Source: an uncultured Lentisphaeria bacterium
GTDB taxonomy: Bacteria; Verrucomicrobiota; Lentisphaeria; Victivallales; UBA1829
Assembly: GCA_949287225.1 (NCBI GenBank)
Contig: CASEFP010000168.1
Location: 1 to 32,200 of the forward strand
Reading direction: 5' to 3'
Length of the DNA: 32,200 nucleotides
The notes below the pieces were generated by a model. It did not search any database. It was not told the DNA's origin and worked only from the letters and a program-made list of their open reading frames with translations. How positions within the stretch are numbered: the first letter of the stretch is position 1; every line of letters starts with the position of its first letter. The translations under genes were made by a program, and so were the position numbers. Shown one piece after another: positions 16,055 to 23,593 of the stretch.

Positions 16055-16082
16055 TTGACTTTTCACTTTTTTGCGATATTAT
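16055..16082 (+). promoter_or_regulatory. Promoter of the HTH-like/TIM-barrel gene
   Basis: TTGACT (16055-16060), 16-bp spacer, TATTAT (16077-16082), giving a leader of about 45 nt to the ATG at 16135. Two AT-rich direct repeats lie directly upstream. Confidence 0.7.
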
Positions 16083-16134
16083 AACGGCCCAAACGGTCGC
16101 CGCTTTTTCAAAACCAATAAAAGGAGCCCTTTAT

Positions 16135-18309
16135 ATGGTGGTCAGCGATTTGCCAATGGGAAGCGCACCGGCGCCTCTCCGCTTTGAACATTTTCCAACA
16201 GCCTGGCAGGCGTTTTTATGGAGAAATCATTCCTATTTTCCGGAAGAGAAACTGGCGGAAGTCCTGCAATGTCCGGTCGCAACCGTCCGTGAAGCGGCGG
16301 CAGCGCTCGGCCTGCCTCCGCAGCGCATGGTCAATCCGAAATGGCTCTCGCACGGTTATCTGACCATTATCCGCGAGAACTGGCACATACTGAACTACCG
16401 CCAGATGCTTCAGCTTCTGGGCTGGACGGCGGAACAGCTCGCCTATACGCTCAAGGAAGAGGATTTCTGCTGGGGAAAGCTCGGCGCGCTCAAGCCGGAC
16501 TGCACGGAGGTGAAATACGCTCCGCTGACACCGGAACAGGAACAGGCGACGGAACGTTTCCGGAAACGGGTCCGGAAGCACATTCCGGAGGAATCCGGCA
16601 TGGAATATCTCGAACAGCCCTTTGCCTTCGCGGAAAAATACAAAATGCGTGAATTCTCCGGCGGGGCGGAGAAATTTGAGCTGAATTTCATTCACTCCTA
16701 TGCGGCAAGCTGCGGCGATATCTTTCTGGACATGGAAAAACGCGATCCGATTCCGGAAAACCTGCTGGCGCAGTATGCGTCGCTGGGAATCAAAGGCGTC
16801 TGGATGCATGCGCTTCTGTATCTGCTCCATCCGGTCAAAGGCTCGGAGGAGTTTTCCGCCGGATATGAAACGCGTCTGCGGAATCTGGCGCTGCTCACGG
16901 AACGCTGCGCAAAATACGGGGTCGGGATTTACCTGTATCTCAACGAACCGCGCGGAATGCCCTATGCGTTTTATGAAAAAAATCCGGACTGGGCGGGAAT
17001 TGACGTGCCCCGCAACAACATGCGGACCAACTGCACCAGCCGCAGAAAGCCGTTGGAATGGCTGGAAGAGGCCTGTGCCGCTGTATTCAAGGCGGCGCCG
17101 AAGCTGGCGGGAGCCTTCCTGATCACGATGTCGGAAAACCCGACCCACTGCAACTATGCATTCAATAAAAAGGCATGTCCCTTCTGTTGCAACCGCGATC
17201 CCGCCGAACTGATTGCAGAGGTGGTCGCCGCCGCGGAGCGGGGAATTCACGCAGCCGCGCCGAAAGCCGAAGTGCTGGTTTCCGACTGGGCGTGGCGCGA
17301 AGGGAAGGAAGATAAATGCAACGCACCCTTCAAAAAGAAGGTTATTGATCTTCTTCCGCGGAACGTCTGGTTCATCAGCATCAGCGAATGGGGCAAGGAA
17401 ACCAATGCCGGCGGAATCAAAGGCCATGTGGTGGATTATTCCATTTCGCAGGTCGGCCCGAGTCCGGAAGCGGAGGAAGCCTGGCGCCACGCAAAGGCAC
17501 GCGGTCTCAAGACCGTGGCAAAAATCCAGCTGAACAACTCCTGGGAACTTTCGGCAATCCCCTACATCCCGGTGCCTTATCTGCTGCAGGAGCATCTGGA
17601 CAACCTTTCCCGTCTCGGCGTGGACGGGTTGATGCTCAGCTGGACGCTCGGCGGCTATCCCGGAGGCAATCTCGAACTGCTTTATAAAAATGTCGAGGAG
17701 CTCGCCGCCGATAAATTCTCCGTGAATATCGCGGGAAAAATCTGCGAAGTCTGGCGCGCTCTCAGCAATGCGTTCCGGGAATTTCCCTTCAGCTGCCCCG
17801 TCATCTACGTCGGACCGATGAATTACGGCTCGATGAATCTGCTCTATCTGAAGGAAACCAACTATCGTGCAACCATGATCGGGTTCCCTTATGACGACCT
17901 CAAATCTTGGCGGGATATCTACCCGGAGGAGATCTTTGAAGAACAGTTCCGGAAAGTGACCAGCGGATGGAAAAAAGCGCTTGAACAGCTGGACGCGCTT
18001 GAGAAAGAACTCCTCCAGTCGGATCGTGAAGGGTATAAGGAACTCCGGATCATGGCGGAGGCGGCGTACTGCCATCTGCGGAGCACGTATCTGCAGATCC
18101 GCTTCGTCCGTCAGCGCAGCGCCGGAGACAAAAAGGCAATGGCGGCAACTGTTCACGAGGAGCTCGCGATGGTTCACAAACTCCATGAACTCGCGCGGCG
18201 CGATTCCAGAATCGGATTCGAGGCAAGCAACCACTACTATTACTCGCTCAATGATCTGGTTGAGAAAATGGTCAACTGCGAGGATGTTCTCGACCGTCTG
18301 GCGGAATAA
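16135..18309 (+). CDS. Large cytoplasmic protein: HTH-like N-terminal segment fused to a GH20-like TIM-barrel body
   Basis: A 724-residue protein with no signal peptide and a strong ribosome site (AGGAG, 8-9 nt before the ATG). Residues about 15-65 (FPTAWQAFLWRNHSYFPEEKLAEVLQ, then PVATVREAAAALGL) read like a helix-turn-helix. A second helical repeat (YRQMLQLLGWTAEQLAYTL) and KEEDFCWGKLGALKP follow. I recall this N-terminal pattern in uncharacterised proteins of glycan-degrading bacteria but know no assigned function. The body suggests a TIM barrel: GIKGVWMHALLYLL, YGVGIYLYLNEPRGMPYAFY, FLITMSENPTHCNYAF, VSDWAWREGKE, GLMLSWTLGGYPGG. A Cys cluster (HCNY, then ACPFCCNRD) may bind metal. The C-terminus is helical. 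It could be a glycosidase or a sugar-responsive regulator. Confidence 0.75.
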   Translation: MVVSDLPMGSAPAPLRFEHFPTAWQAFLWRNHSYFPEEKLAEVLQCPVATVREAAAALGLPPQRMVNPKWLSHGYLTIIRENWHILNYRQMLQLLGWTAEQLAYTLKEEDFCWGKLGALKPDCTEVKYAPLTPEQEQATERFRKRVRKHIPEESGMEYLEQPFAFAEKYKMREFSGGAEKFELNFIHSYAASCGDIFLDMEKRDPIPENLLAQYASLGIKGVWMHALLYLLHPVKGSEEFSAGYETRLRNLALLTERCAKYGVGIYLYLNEPRGMPYAFYEKNPDWAGIDVPRNNMRTNCTSRRKPLEWLEEACAAVFKAAPKLAGAFLITMSENPTHCNYAFNKKACPFCCNRDPAELIAEVVAAAERGIHAAAPKAEVLVSDWAWREGKEDKCNAPFKKKVIDLLPRNVWFISISEWGKETNAGGIKGHVVDYSISQVGPSPEAEEAWRHAKARGLKTVAKIQLNNSWELSAIPYIPVPYLLQEHLDNLSRLGVDGLMLSWTLGGYPGGNLELLYKNVEELAADKFSVNIAGKICEVWRALSNAFREFPFSCPVIYVGPMNYGSMNLLYLKETNYRATMIGFPYDDLKSWRDIYPEEIFEEQFRKVTSGWKKALEQLDALEKELLQSDREGYKELRIMAEAAYCHLRSTYLQIRFVRQRSAGDKKAMAATVHEELAMVHKLHELARRDSRIGFEASNHYYYSLNDLVEKMVNCEDVLDRLAE

Positions 18310-18328
18310 GCTCCGCAAAACAGGCCGG

Positions 18329-18355
18329 GGGGGCGCAGCGGATCATTGCGCCCCC
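18329..18355. terminator. Strong hairpin between convergent genes
   Basis: GGGGGCGCA (18329-18337) and TGCGCCCCC (18347-18355), a perfect 9-bp GC stem with a 9-nt loop. It sits exactly between the convergent stops at 18309 and 18355 and touches the latter. Neither side has a proper T-run, so it is probably a shared transcription barrier or mRNA 3'-end stem. Confidence 0.55.
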
Positions 18356-19137
18356 TACCCTCCCCCAAGACGTCTGCGGCTCTTCCGCGCATCCTCGTCC
18401 AGAAGCTGTTCCATGATGCGCGAAGCATCCTCAATCATCTGTTCATCCGGCATTTTCAGAATGGTCTCCTCCGGAGGATGAAAAAAACGCCGGACCCGGT
18501 GCAGAAGCGGAGCACGGCGCCTGGAAAGCTCGTCCAGCTCGCGCCGCACGGTAAAAAGTCTCTGCGCGGGAACACGCCGGGAACCGAGAATCAGCGCGGC
18601 ATTGTAGTGCACCTTCGCCTTGCGGTATTCGCAGACACGCGTCAGAGAGCGTGCCAGCCAGACACGGTAGAGAATATTCGACGGCGCCATGGAAACCAGC
18701 GAGGAAAAGAGTTTCACCGCCGTTTTATACTTTCTTGCGGCATAGAGGTTTTTCGCTTCACGGAAGGTCATGAAGACAAAGGTCTTTTCCAGATCGAGAA
18801 ACAGTGTCGTCAGACGCGTGTCCTTCGGCGGTTCGTTGCCGACGATCAGCTCCTCGAGCGTATCATCCGCATCCGAATCCATGATCGAACTGCCGGACCA
18901 CTGCGCAGGGCCAATAGAGGATGCGCGGACAATCAGAATCGTTTCATCATACGCGCGGCGTTTGCCCGGATCGGAAAGCGTGTCGAAGATCATCACCAGA
19001 CGCTTGAACTCCTCCGCCTTCTCCGGCGCATTGCCGAAAAGATCCGGATGACACTGCTTCGCGCGGCGATAATACGCCTTCCGGATTGCGGTAAAATCGC
19101 TGTCCGGCGCGATGCCAAGCTGTTCGTAATAGTTCAT
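18355..19137 (-). CDS. J-domain (DnaJ-like) protein with TPR-like C-terminus
   Basis: A 260-residue cytoplasmic co-chaperone-like protein. Residues 1-66 are a J domain: NYYEQLGIAPDSDFTAIRKAYYRRAKQCHPDLFG with the HPD tripeptide that stimulates DnaK ATPase, then FKRLVMIFDTLSDPGKRRAYDE. There is no Gly/Phe linker or zinc-finger region, so this is a class-III J protein with a special client, not the housekeeping DnaJ. The remainder is helical; AKNLYAARKYKTAVKLFSSLVSMAPSN and ARSLTRVCEYRKAKVHYNAALIL look like two TPR units for partner binding. The Arg-rich C-terminus ends in a Gly tail. Its ATG overlaps the stop of the Nif11-like gene by 4 nt. Confidence 0.88.
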   Translation of the reverse strand: MNYYEQLGIAPDSDFTAIRKAYYRRAKQCHPDLFGNAPEKAEEFKRLVMIFDTLSDPGKRRAYDETILIVRASSIGPAQWSGSSIMDSDADDTLEELIVGNEPPKDTRLTTLFLDLEKTFVFMTFREAKNLYAARKYKTAVKLFSSLVSMAPSNILYRVWLARSLTRVCEYRKAKVHYNAALILGSRRVPAQRLFTVRRELDELSRRRAPLLHRVRRFFHPPEETILKMPDEQMIEDASRIMEQLLDEDARKSRRRLGGG

Positions 19138-19349
19138 CGGGAACCCGGCACTTCCTCCGCATTCTCGTAAAGATAGGCGACAAGATCCTGTTCCGTAAAC
19201 AGGAAACCGTGTTCGCGCGCCAGAAGCAGGAACGCATCAATGACCGCCTCCTGATCCGCATATTTCGCCTGAAGAGAAAGCGCCTCTTTTTCCAGCTCCG
19301 CGTTGTGCGCAAGTTCCGCATAAAAACGTTTCACATTTTCCACACTCAT
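19134..19349 (-). CDS. Small Nif11-domain protein
   Basis: A 71-residue protein matching the Nif11 pattern: MSVENVKRFYAEL, then helical ELEKEALSLQAKYAD, then AFLLLAREHGFLFTEQDLVAYL. Nif11 domains are known as leader peptides of ribosomally made natural products and as small proteins in nitrogen-fixing organisms. Here there is no double-Gly cleavage site, no core peptide with Cys/Ser/Thr, and no modification or export enzyme nearby; the protein ends soon after the domain (EEVPGSR). A RiPP precursor is therefore unlikely. Overlap with the J-domain gene (ATGA) indicates coupled expression and perhaps physical partnership. Function unknown. Confidence 0.75.
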   Translation of the reverse strand: MSVENVKRFYAELAHNAELEKEALSLQAKYADQEAVIDAFLLLAREHGFLFTEQDLVAYLYENAEEVPGSR

Positions 19350-19435
19350 GATCCACCGTCAGACAATCTGATTCCTTTTCCGACACAATAGCGCAAACTC
19401 CGATGTTTTCAATCACCGGAGGGCGGATTCCCCGC

Positions 19436-19475
19436 AAAAAAAGCGCGCGGCCAGTCATTCCGATCCGCCGCGCGC
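19436..19475 (-). terminator. Terminator of the MscS-related gene
   Basis: GCGCGCGGC (19443-19451) and GCCGCGCGC (19467-19475) form a perfect 9-bp stem with a 15-nt loop. On the minus strand seven T follow (19436-19442), 28 bp beyond the stop at 19503. Confidence 0.92.
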
Positions 19476-19502
19476 AGCCTGTTTTATCCGGGAAACAGCG
19501 TT

Positions 19503-20984
19503 TTACTGTTTTTTGGAGAACTTGTCATTCCACTCGTTGAGTTTTCTGGCGGCAAGCTCACGCCCGCCGATTCCGAAGGCGATTGCCCCGGCCACACAGA
19601 AGGCGCCGATTACCATAGTAAAGGCGGTTGTGACAATCGCGCCGCCGATCTGCATCGTGTTCAGCGCAATCGCGCCGGTGAAAATCAGCACGATCACCTT
19701 GACGGCAAGCGGCAGGATCTTCCCGTTCTCCCCCTTGCCGACCGCATCGGACGCCACATTCGCCAGGAAAATGCCGATCAGCATGACGACGATTCCGAGC
19801 AGAATGTTTCCGCCGAAGGTCAGGAACTGGCGGAGCAGTCCGGCAAGCTCCGTGAATTCAAGGATGTTGCACGCGGCGATCGCGGCAAGGAACATGATCG
19901 TGATCATCGTCAGCTTCCCGGCGACCTGCGCGGGCGTCACTGGGGCATTCTCCTTCCAGACGCCGATGGCGGAAATGAGACGGTTGAAGCCGAAGCCGTC
20001 CAGCAGCTGCACGACAATTCCGCTGATGATTCCGCCGACCAGAAAGGCGGCGAACAGAAGAACCGCCGCGCCGATCACATTGCCGGTCGCATTGAGAATC
20101 ATGTTGAAGAAACCGGAAACCGAATCGGTCAGGGCGTCGATTTTGAGTGCGCTCAGCGAGGAAATGATGACCGGAATCGCCACCAGCACATAGGAGACCA
20201 GTCCGAGCAGCTGCGAGAGCGTCGATTTTTCTCCGAAAACTTTTCCGCAACCGGCCTGAGAACCGAGTTCATCAATCCGTGCCGCGATGGAAAGTCCGGA
20301 AACCGCCCTGCGGACGATTTTCGCGATGAACAGACCGAGCACGAGAATCACGGCAGCGGCAATGAGGTTCGGAATGAACTCAAGTACCTTGGTCATCATT
20401 TTCTCAAGGGAATCGGTGATTCCTTCAATCCGGAGCGCGCGGAGAATCGCGGGAAGAAAGAGCAGAAAGACGACATAGTAGATCGTCGAGGCAGTCACCT
20501 GGCTGATGGATTTTGTGTTTTCCAGATGGGGCGCAAGCTTGTCATCCAGCTTCAAGGCCTTGAAAACACTCAGGGAGGCAAACTTGATCACAGTCGCCAC
20601 GACCCATGCGATGAACGCAAGAAGCGCGGCGCCGATGATGTTCGCCGCGTAATTGATGATCTTGTCGACGAAACTGCTGATCGGCTGCGCAGCCTCATTG
20701 AGCTTCAGGACGCTGAAACAGCCGAGGATCGTAATCAGCAGAATGACGAAAAAGACAATCCTGCTGATGACAATCTCGATTCTTGCGCCGGTGTCTCCGC
20801 CGTCCTCGGGAATGCAGCCGGAGAGTTTTTTCCCGACGCTGAATTTTTTGAGCAGAAATGCCGTCCGGTTGGAGAGCAGCACTGCCACGAGCCAGCCCAG
20901 CAGAAGAAAGAGCAGAGCCCCGATCAGCTGGAGAATATTGCTCTCCACGATCACCTGCCAGATGTTTTTGAAGAATTCTTCCAT
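19503..20984 (-). CDS. Multi-pass membrane protein with conserved TM-helix repeats (MscS-related, CmpX-like)
   Basis: A 493-residue inner-membrane protein with about ten or more hydrophobic segments. Recurrent units of the form NIIGAALLAFIAWVVATVI, NLIAAAVILVLGLFIAKIV, NVIGAAVLLFAAFLVGGII and NILLGIVVMLIGIFLANVA match the conserved TM-helix repeat found in a branch of small-conductance mechanosensitive channel relatives (such as Pseudomonas CmpX). The soluble MscS beta domain is not evident; between repeats lie short amphipathic segments. The C-terminus is Gly-rich then charged (GIGGRELAARKLNEWNDKF). A role in osmotic or envelope-stress response is inferred. GGGGGA precedes the ATG; it has its own terminator and is probably monocistronic. 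Confidence 0.88.
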   Translation of the reverse strand: MEEFFKNIWQVIVESNILQLIGALLFLLLGWLVAVLLSNRTAFLLKKFSVGKKLSGCIPEDGGDTGARIEIVISRIVFFVILLITILGCFSVLKLNEAAQPISSFVDKIINYAANIIGAALLAFIAWVVATVIKFASLSVFKALKLDDKLAPHLENTKSISQVTASTIYYVVFLLFLPAILRALRIEGITDSLEKMMTKVLEFIPNLIAAAVILVLGLFIAKIVRRAVSGLSIAARIDELGSQAGCGKVFGEKSTLSQLLGLVSYVLVAIPVIISSLSALKIDALTDSVSGFFNMILNATGNVIGAAVLLFAAFLVGGIISGIVVQLLDGFGFNRLISAIGVWKENAPVTPAQVAGKLTMITIMFLAAIAACNILEFTELAGLLRQFLTFGGNILLGIVVMLIGIFLANVASDAVGKGENGKILPLAVKVIVLIFTGAIALNTMQIGGAIVTTAFTMVIGAFCVAGAIAFGIGGRELAARKLNEWNDKFSKKQ

Positions 20985-21097
20985 GTTTGAAGTTCCCCCT
21001 GTTTGTTTGGTTGTTATTGTTTCAAAATGAATGGGATATGATAAAATATAATAAAAAGAGGAGAAAAGATGTTTTTGAAGGAAAAGAATGTTTTCCC

Positions 21098-21165
21098 GCC
21101 CCGCGATCCGGTTTCAAGCCAGATCTGCGGGGCATTTCCACGCATCTGTCATGCCGCACGTGGAT
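21098..21165. repeat. Long GC-rich hairpin followed by a second inverted repeat
   Basis: At 21098-21133 GCCCCGC plus GATCCGG pairs with CCAGATC plus GCGGGGC around TTTCAAG, a 14-bp stem with a single bulged T at 21126. Beside it, CCACG pairs with CGTGG across about 16 nt (from about 21138 to 21165). Both lie between the zinc-finger gene and the promoter region of the MscS-related gene, in a 193-bp gap with no gene. No T-run follows either one, so they may be attenuator, mRNA-stabilising or REP-like elements. Confidence 0.6.
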
Positions 21166-21177
21166 GGGGAAACCAGG

Positions 21178-21624
21178 TCACATGCCTGAGTTGACGGTTC
21201 CCTCGCGATTTTCCTTGTATTTCGAACTGGAAGGAATCCCCTGTTCAATACTCTTTTTTGTTTCGGCGGCATTCTGCCGAATCTGTTTTCCGATCTGCTT
21301 TTCCGTCTTTTTGACGAAAGAATCGACATCGCTCTTGTTCTGCGAGTAGAAATAATAGGCTGCGGCGGCAATTGCGGCAAGGATGATCAGAATGATCAGT
21401 GTACGGATTCCGTTCCTGGAGTTTGCCCGTTTTTTACTTTCCATGACCGAATTCACCCGCCCGGCGGATTTCTCCGCATTGGAGGCGCAGACCTGCGAAC
21501 AGTAGTCCGCACCGTTCTTCCGGACAACGCAGATTTCGCAGACCGGTTTGCCGCAGGTCGCACAGCGGGTGACCGCAGGGGTATTGGGGTGATTCAGGCA
21601 GACACTGTCGGATATTTTCGCCAT
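21178..21624 (-). CDS. Zinc-finger, single-pass membrane protein
   Basis: A 148-residue protein. Residues 9-46 hold C9, H12, C21, C24, C29, C32, C42 and C46 (CLNHPNTPAVTRCATCGKPVC, then EICV and DYCSQVC), a pattern like B-box-type zinc fingers fused to bacterial membrane proteins. A transmembrane helix spans about 74-93 (GIRTLIILIILAAIAAAAYY). A charged coiled-coil-like tail follows (VDSFVKKTEKQIGKQIRQNAAETKKSIEQG). With no signal peptide, the zinc finger should face the cytoplasm and the tail the periplasm. A GGAAAGG / GCGGAG tract precedes the ATG. Function unknown; an adaptor or envelope sensor is possible. Confidence 0.82.
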   Translation of the reverse strand: MAKISDSVCLNHPNTPAVTRCATCGKPVCEICVVRKNGADYCSQVCASNAEKSAGRVNSVMESKKRANSRNGIRTLIILIILAAIAAAAYYFYSQNKSDVDSFVKKTEKQIGKQIRQNAAETKKSIEQGIPSSSKYKENREGTVNSGM

Positions 21625-22173
21625 CTCCGCAAATCCTTTCCTTAGTGATTATGGGTAAAATTAAAAAAACTGAATCCACATCGAAAAGAGAGCAGAAAAG
21701 CCTGTCCGTCTTCCCCAAAAGAAGAACATACCTCTCTCTGATTAAGGATACATTACAGTCTGACCGTGCTTTTTCAAGACTCAGAAAAAAGAAAAGGAGA
21801 GAAAATCCCCGATTCCGAAAGAACGGGGAACTATCGTATCCATCAACGCCGAGGCACGGAGAAACCTGAGTTTTTTTTTACGAACGCTTGAAAAAAAATA
21901 AAATAATGCTATTTTTCATGTCTGGTTTTTCCCTTCGGAATTTGAAGAAAAACAAAAGATGGAAAGCCCTGATCCGGGTGGGATGCGCCTCCAGGTCGGA
22001 AAATGAAACATACGCTCCAAAGTTGATTCGCAACGCGGAATTTGATCTTATGCGGAAATTCAGACTCTTAGGGGAATGTGCCGGATGTCGTTTTCTCAAG
22101 GCTTGTGAAATATTTTGTACAGGGTCTTACCTTGTTCTGCTATCAGAAAAAAATAATTGATTGAGATCATAAT
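21625..22173. other. 549-bp intergenic region upstream of the MBOAT gene
   Basis: No convincing gene. Plus-strand ORFs of 74 and 90 codons (21645-21869 and 21888-22160) lack ribosome sites and recognisable motifs and are rich in AAA codons from A-tracts. A 6-bp stem (TCCCCG/CGGGGA, about 21806-21831) and a run of nine T at about 21872-21880 are present but not joined as a terminator. TTGTTC (22132-22137) and TAATTG (22154-22159), 16 bp apart, could be the MBOAT promoter. The left end must hold the promoter of the minus-strand zinc-finger gene. Confidence 0.5.
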
Positions 22174-23580
22174 ATGTTGTTTTCATCTCATGCTTTTCTG
22201 CTGCTTTTCCTGCCGGTCGTCCTGACGGGCTACTTTCTCCTCGGCCGCCTGCAAAGCGCCATTTGGAGCCGTTTGTTTCTGCTGGCAGCAAGTTTTATCT
22301 TTTACGGATGGTTCAATTATTCCTATGGAGTGATGCTTCTTCTTTCGATTCTGTGGAACTACAGCTGGGGATGGCTTCTCCTGGAAGTTCCCGCGGAAAA
22401 GAAAATTCTCCGGCGCCTGACGGCGGGCTTTGCTGTGACAGGCAATCTCCTCCTGCTGGGGTATTTCAAATATGCGGATTTCTTCCTAGACAACCTGAAC
22501 CGCCTGTTTGCCACGGATTATCCCCTGCTTCACATCCTGCTCCCGCTGGGAATCAGTTTCTTCACTTTTCAGCAGATTGCCTATCTGGTGGACATCTGCA
22601 AGGGGAACTTCACACGGCGCTGCCCGCTGCTGACCTACGCACTCTTTGTGTCGTTTTTCCCGCAGCTGGTGGCGGGTCCGATCGTTCTGCCGGGAGAAAT
22701 GATCCCGCAATTTGAAGACCGGAAAAACCTGAACTGGAATCCCGGTCATTTTGCCGAAGGTCTCTGGTTGTTTGCCATCGGACTGGCCAAGAAACTGCTG
22801 CTGGCTGATCTGATTGCCCGGACCATTGATCCCGCCTGGAATTCCACTGGAGCCGTTCTCCCTGTGGACGCCTGGGGAGCCGCTGTGGGCTACACGCTTC
22901 AGATCTATTTTGATTTCAGCGGCTATTGCGATATGGCGATCGGCCTGGGCCTGATGTTCAACATCCGGATTCCGCAGAATTTCAATTCCCCCTACAAGGC
23001 CGCGGACATCCGGGACTTCTGGCACCGCTGGCATATCACGCTGGGCCGTTTTCTTGCCGAATACATCTATTATCCTCTCGGAGGAAGCCGGTGCGGCCTG
23101 TTCCGCACCTGCATAAATCTGATGATCACCTTTCTGCTGAGCGGACTCTGGCACGGTGCGGGATGGCTCTTTATTCTATGGGGAGGGCTCCACGGTGCGG
23201 CCGTCACATTCTGCCGGGTCCGCAGGGAGCTCAATGTCCGGACTCTTCCGCCGTTCTGCGGAAGAATTCTGACTTTCCTTTTTCTGGTCCTGACCTGGGT
23301 GATCTTCCGTGCGGAAACCCCGGATCAGGCGCTGAAAATCTACCGGGGAATGTTCAGCTTTTCTCCGGCGGAATGGCTCAAGGGGCCTCTGGATCCCTCC
23401 ACCAACACGCTGGTTCTGTATTTGCTGGCACTGTCGATTGTCTGGTTTCTGCCCAACGCGCTGGAGTGCAGGCAATCCTTCCGTCCGACAGCCTTTACCG
23501 CAATCGTGACCGTAATCCTGCTGGTGGCGTCCTGCTTCTCCATGGCACGCCTGAGCCCGTTCATTTATTTCAATTTCTGA
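22174..23580 (+). CDS. MBOAT family membrane O-acyltransferase (AlgI/DltB-like)
   Basis: A 468-residue multi-pass inner-membrane protein that moves acyl groups, usually acetyl, across the membrane onto an extracytoplasmic glycan. It opens with LFSSHAFLLLFLPVVLTGYFLL, as AlgI-type proteins do. Family landmarks are LPLGISFFTFQQIAYLVD, FFPQLVAGPIV, QIYFDFSGYCDMAIGLGLMF and RDFWHRWHITLGRFLAEYIYYPLGGSR, with the proposed catalytic H327 in LLSGLWHGAGWLFILWGGLHG. The length is usual for AlgI relatives. The SGNH-like gene starts 13 bp downstream, making a two-gene acylation module. The acceptor is unknown; no alginate or teichoic-acid genes are nearby. Confidence 0.93.
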   Translation: MLFSSHAFLLLFLPVVLTGYFLLGRLQSAIWSRLFLLAASFIFYGWFNYSYGVMLLLSILWNYSWGWLLLEVPAEKKILRRLTAGFAVTGNLLLLGYFKYADFFLDNLNRLFATDYPLLHILLPLGISFFTFQQIAYLVDICKGNFTRRCPLLTYALFVSFFPQLVAGPIVLPGEMIPQFEDRKNLNWNPGHFAEGLWLFAIGLAKKLLLADLIARTIDPAWNSTGAVLPVDAWGAAVGYTLQIYFDFSGYCDMAIGLGLMFNIRIPQNFNSPYKAADIRDFWHRWHITLGRFLAEYIYYPLGGSRCGLFRTCINLMITFLLSGLWHGAGWLFILWGGLHGAAVTFCRVRRELNVRTLPPFCGRILTFLFLVLTWVIFRAETPDQALKIYRGMFSFSPAEWLKGPLDPSTNTLVLYLLALSIVWFLPNALECRQSFRPTAFTAIVTVILLVASCFSMARLSPFIYFNF

Positions 23581-23593
23581 TCCCCGGAGGAAT

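Noticed and set aside
16216..18318. 700-codon open frame on the minus strand
   Set aside because: It lies opposite the 724-residue protein gene, which has a strong ribosome site, promoter and domain-like sequence. The antisense translation shows no family motif; it is an open frame produced by GC-rich third positions.
19134..19349. RiPP precursor based on the Nif11 leader
   Set aside because: No double-Gly site, no core peptide after the domain and no modification, protease or export gene nearby.
21888..22160. 90-codon plus-strand ORF before the MBOAT gene
   Set aside because: No ribosome site, A-tract-driven Lys codons and no motif; kept only as part of the intergenic description.
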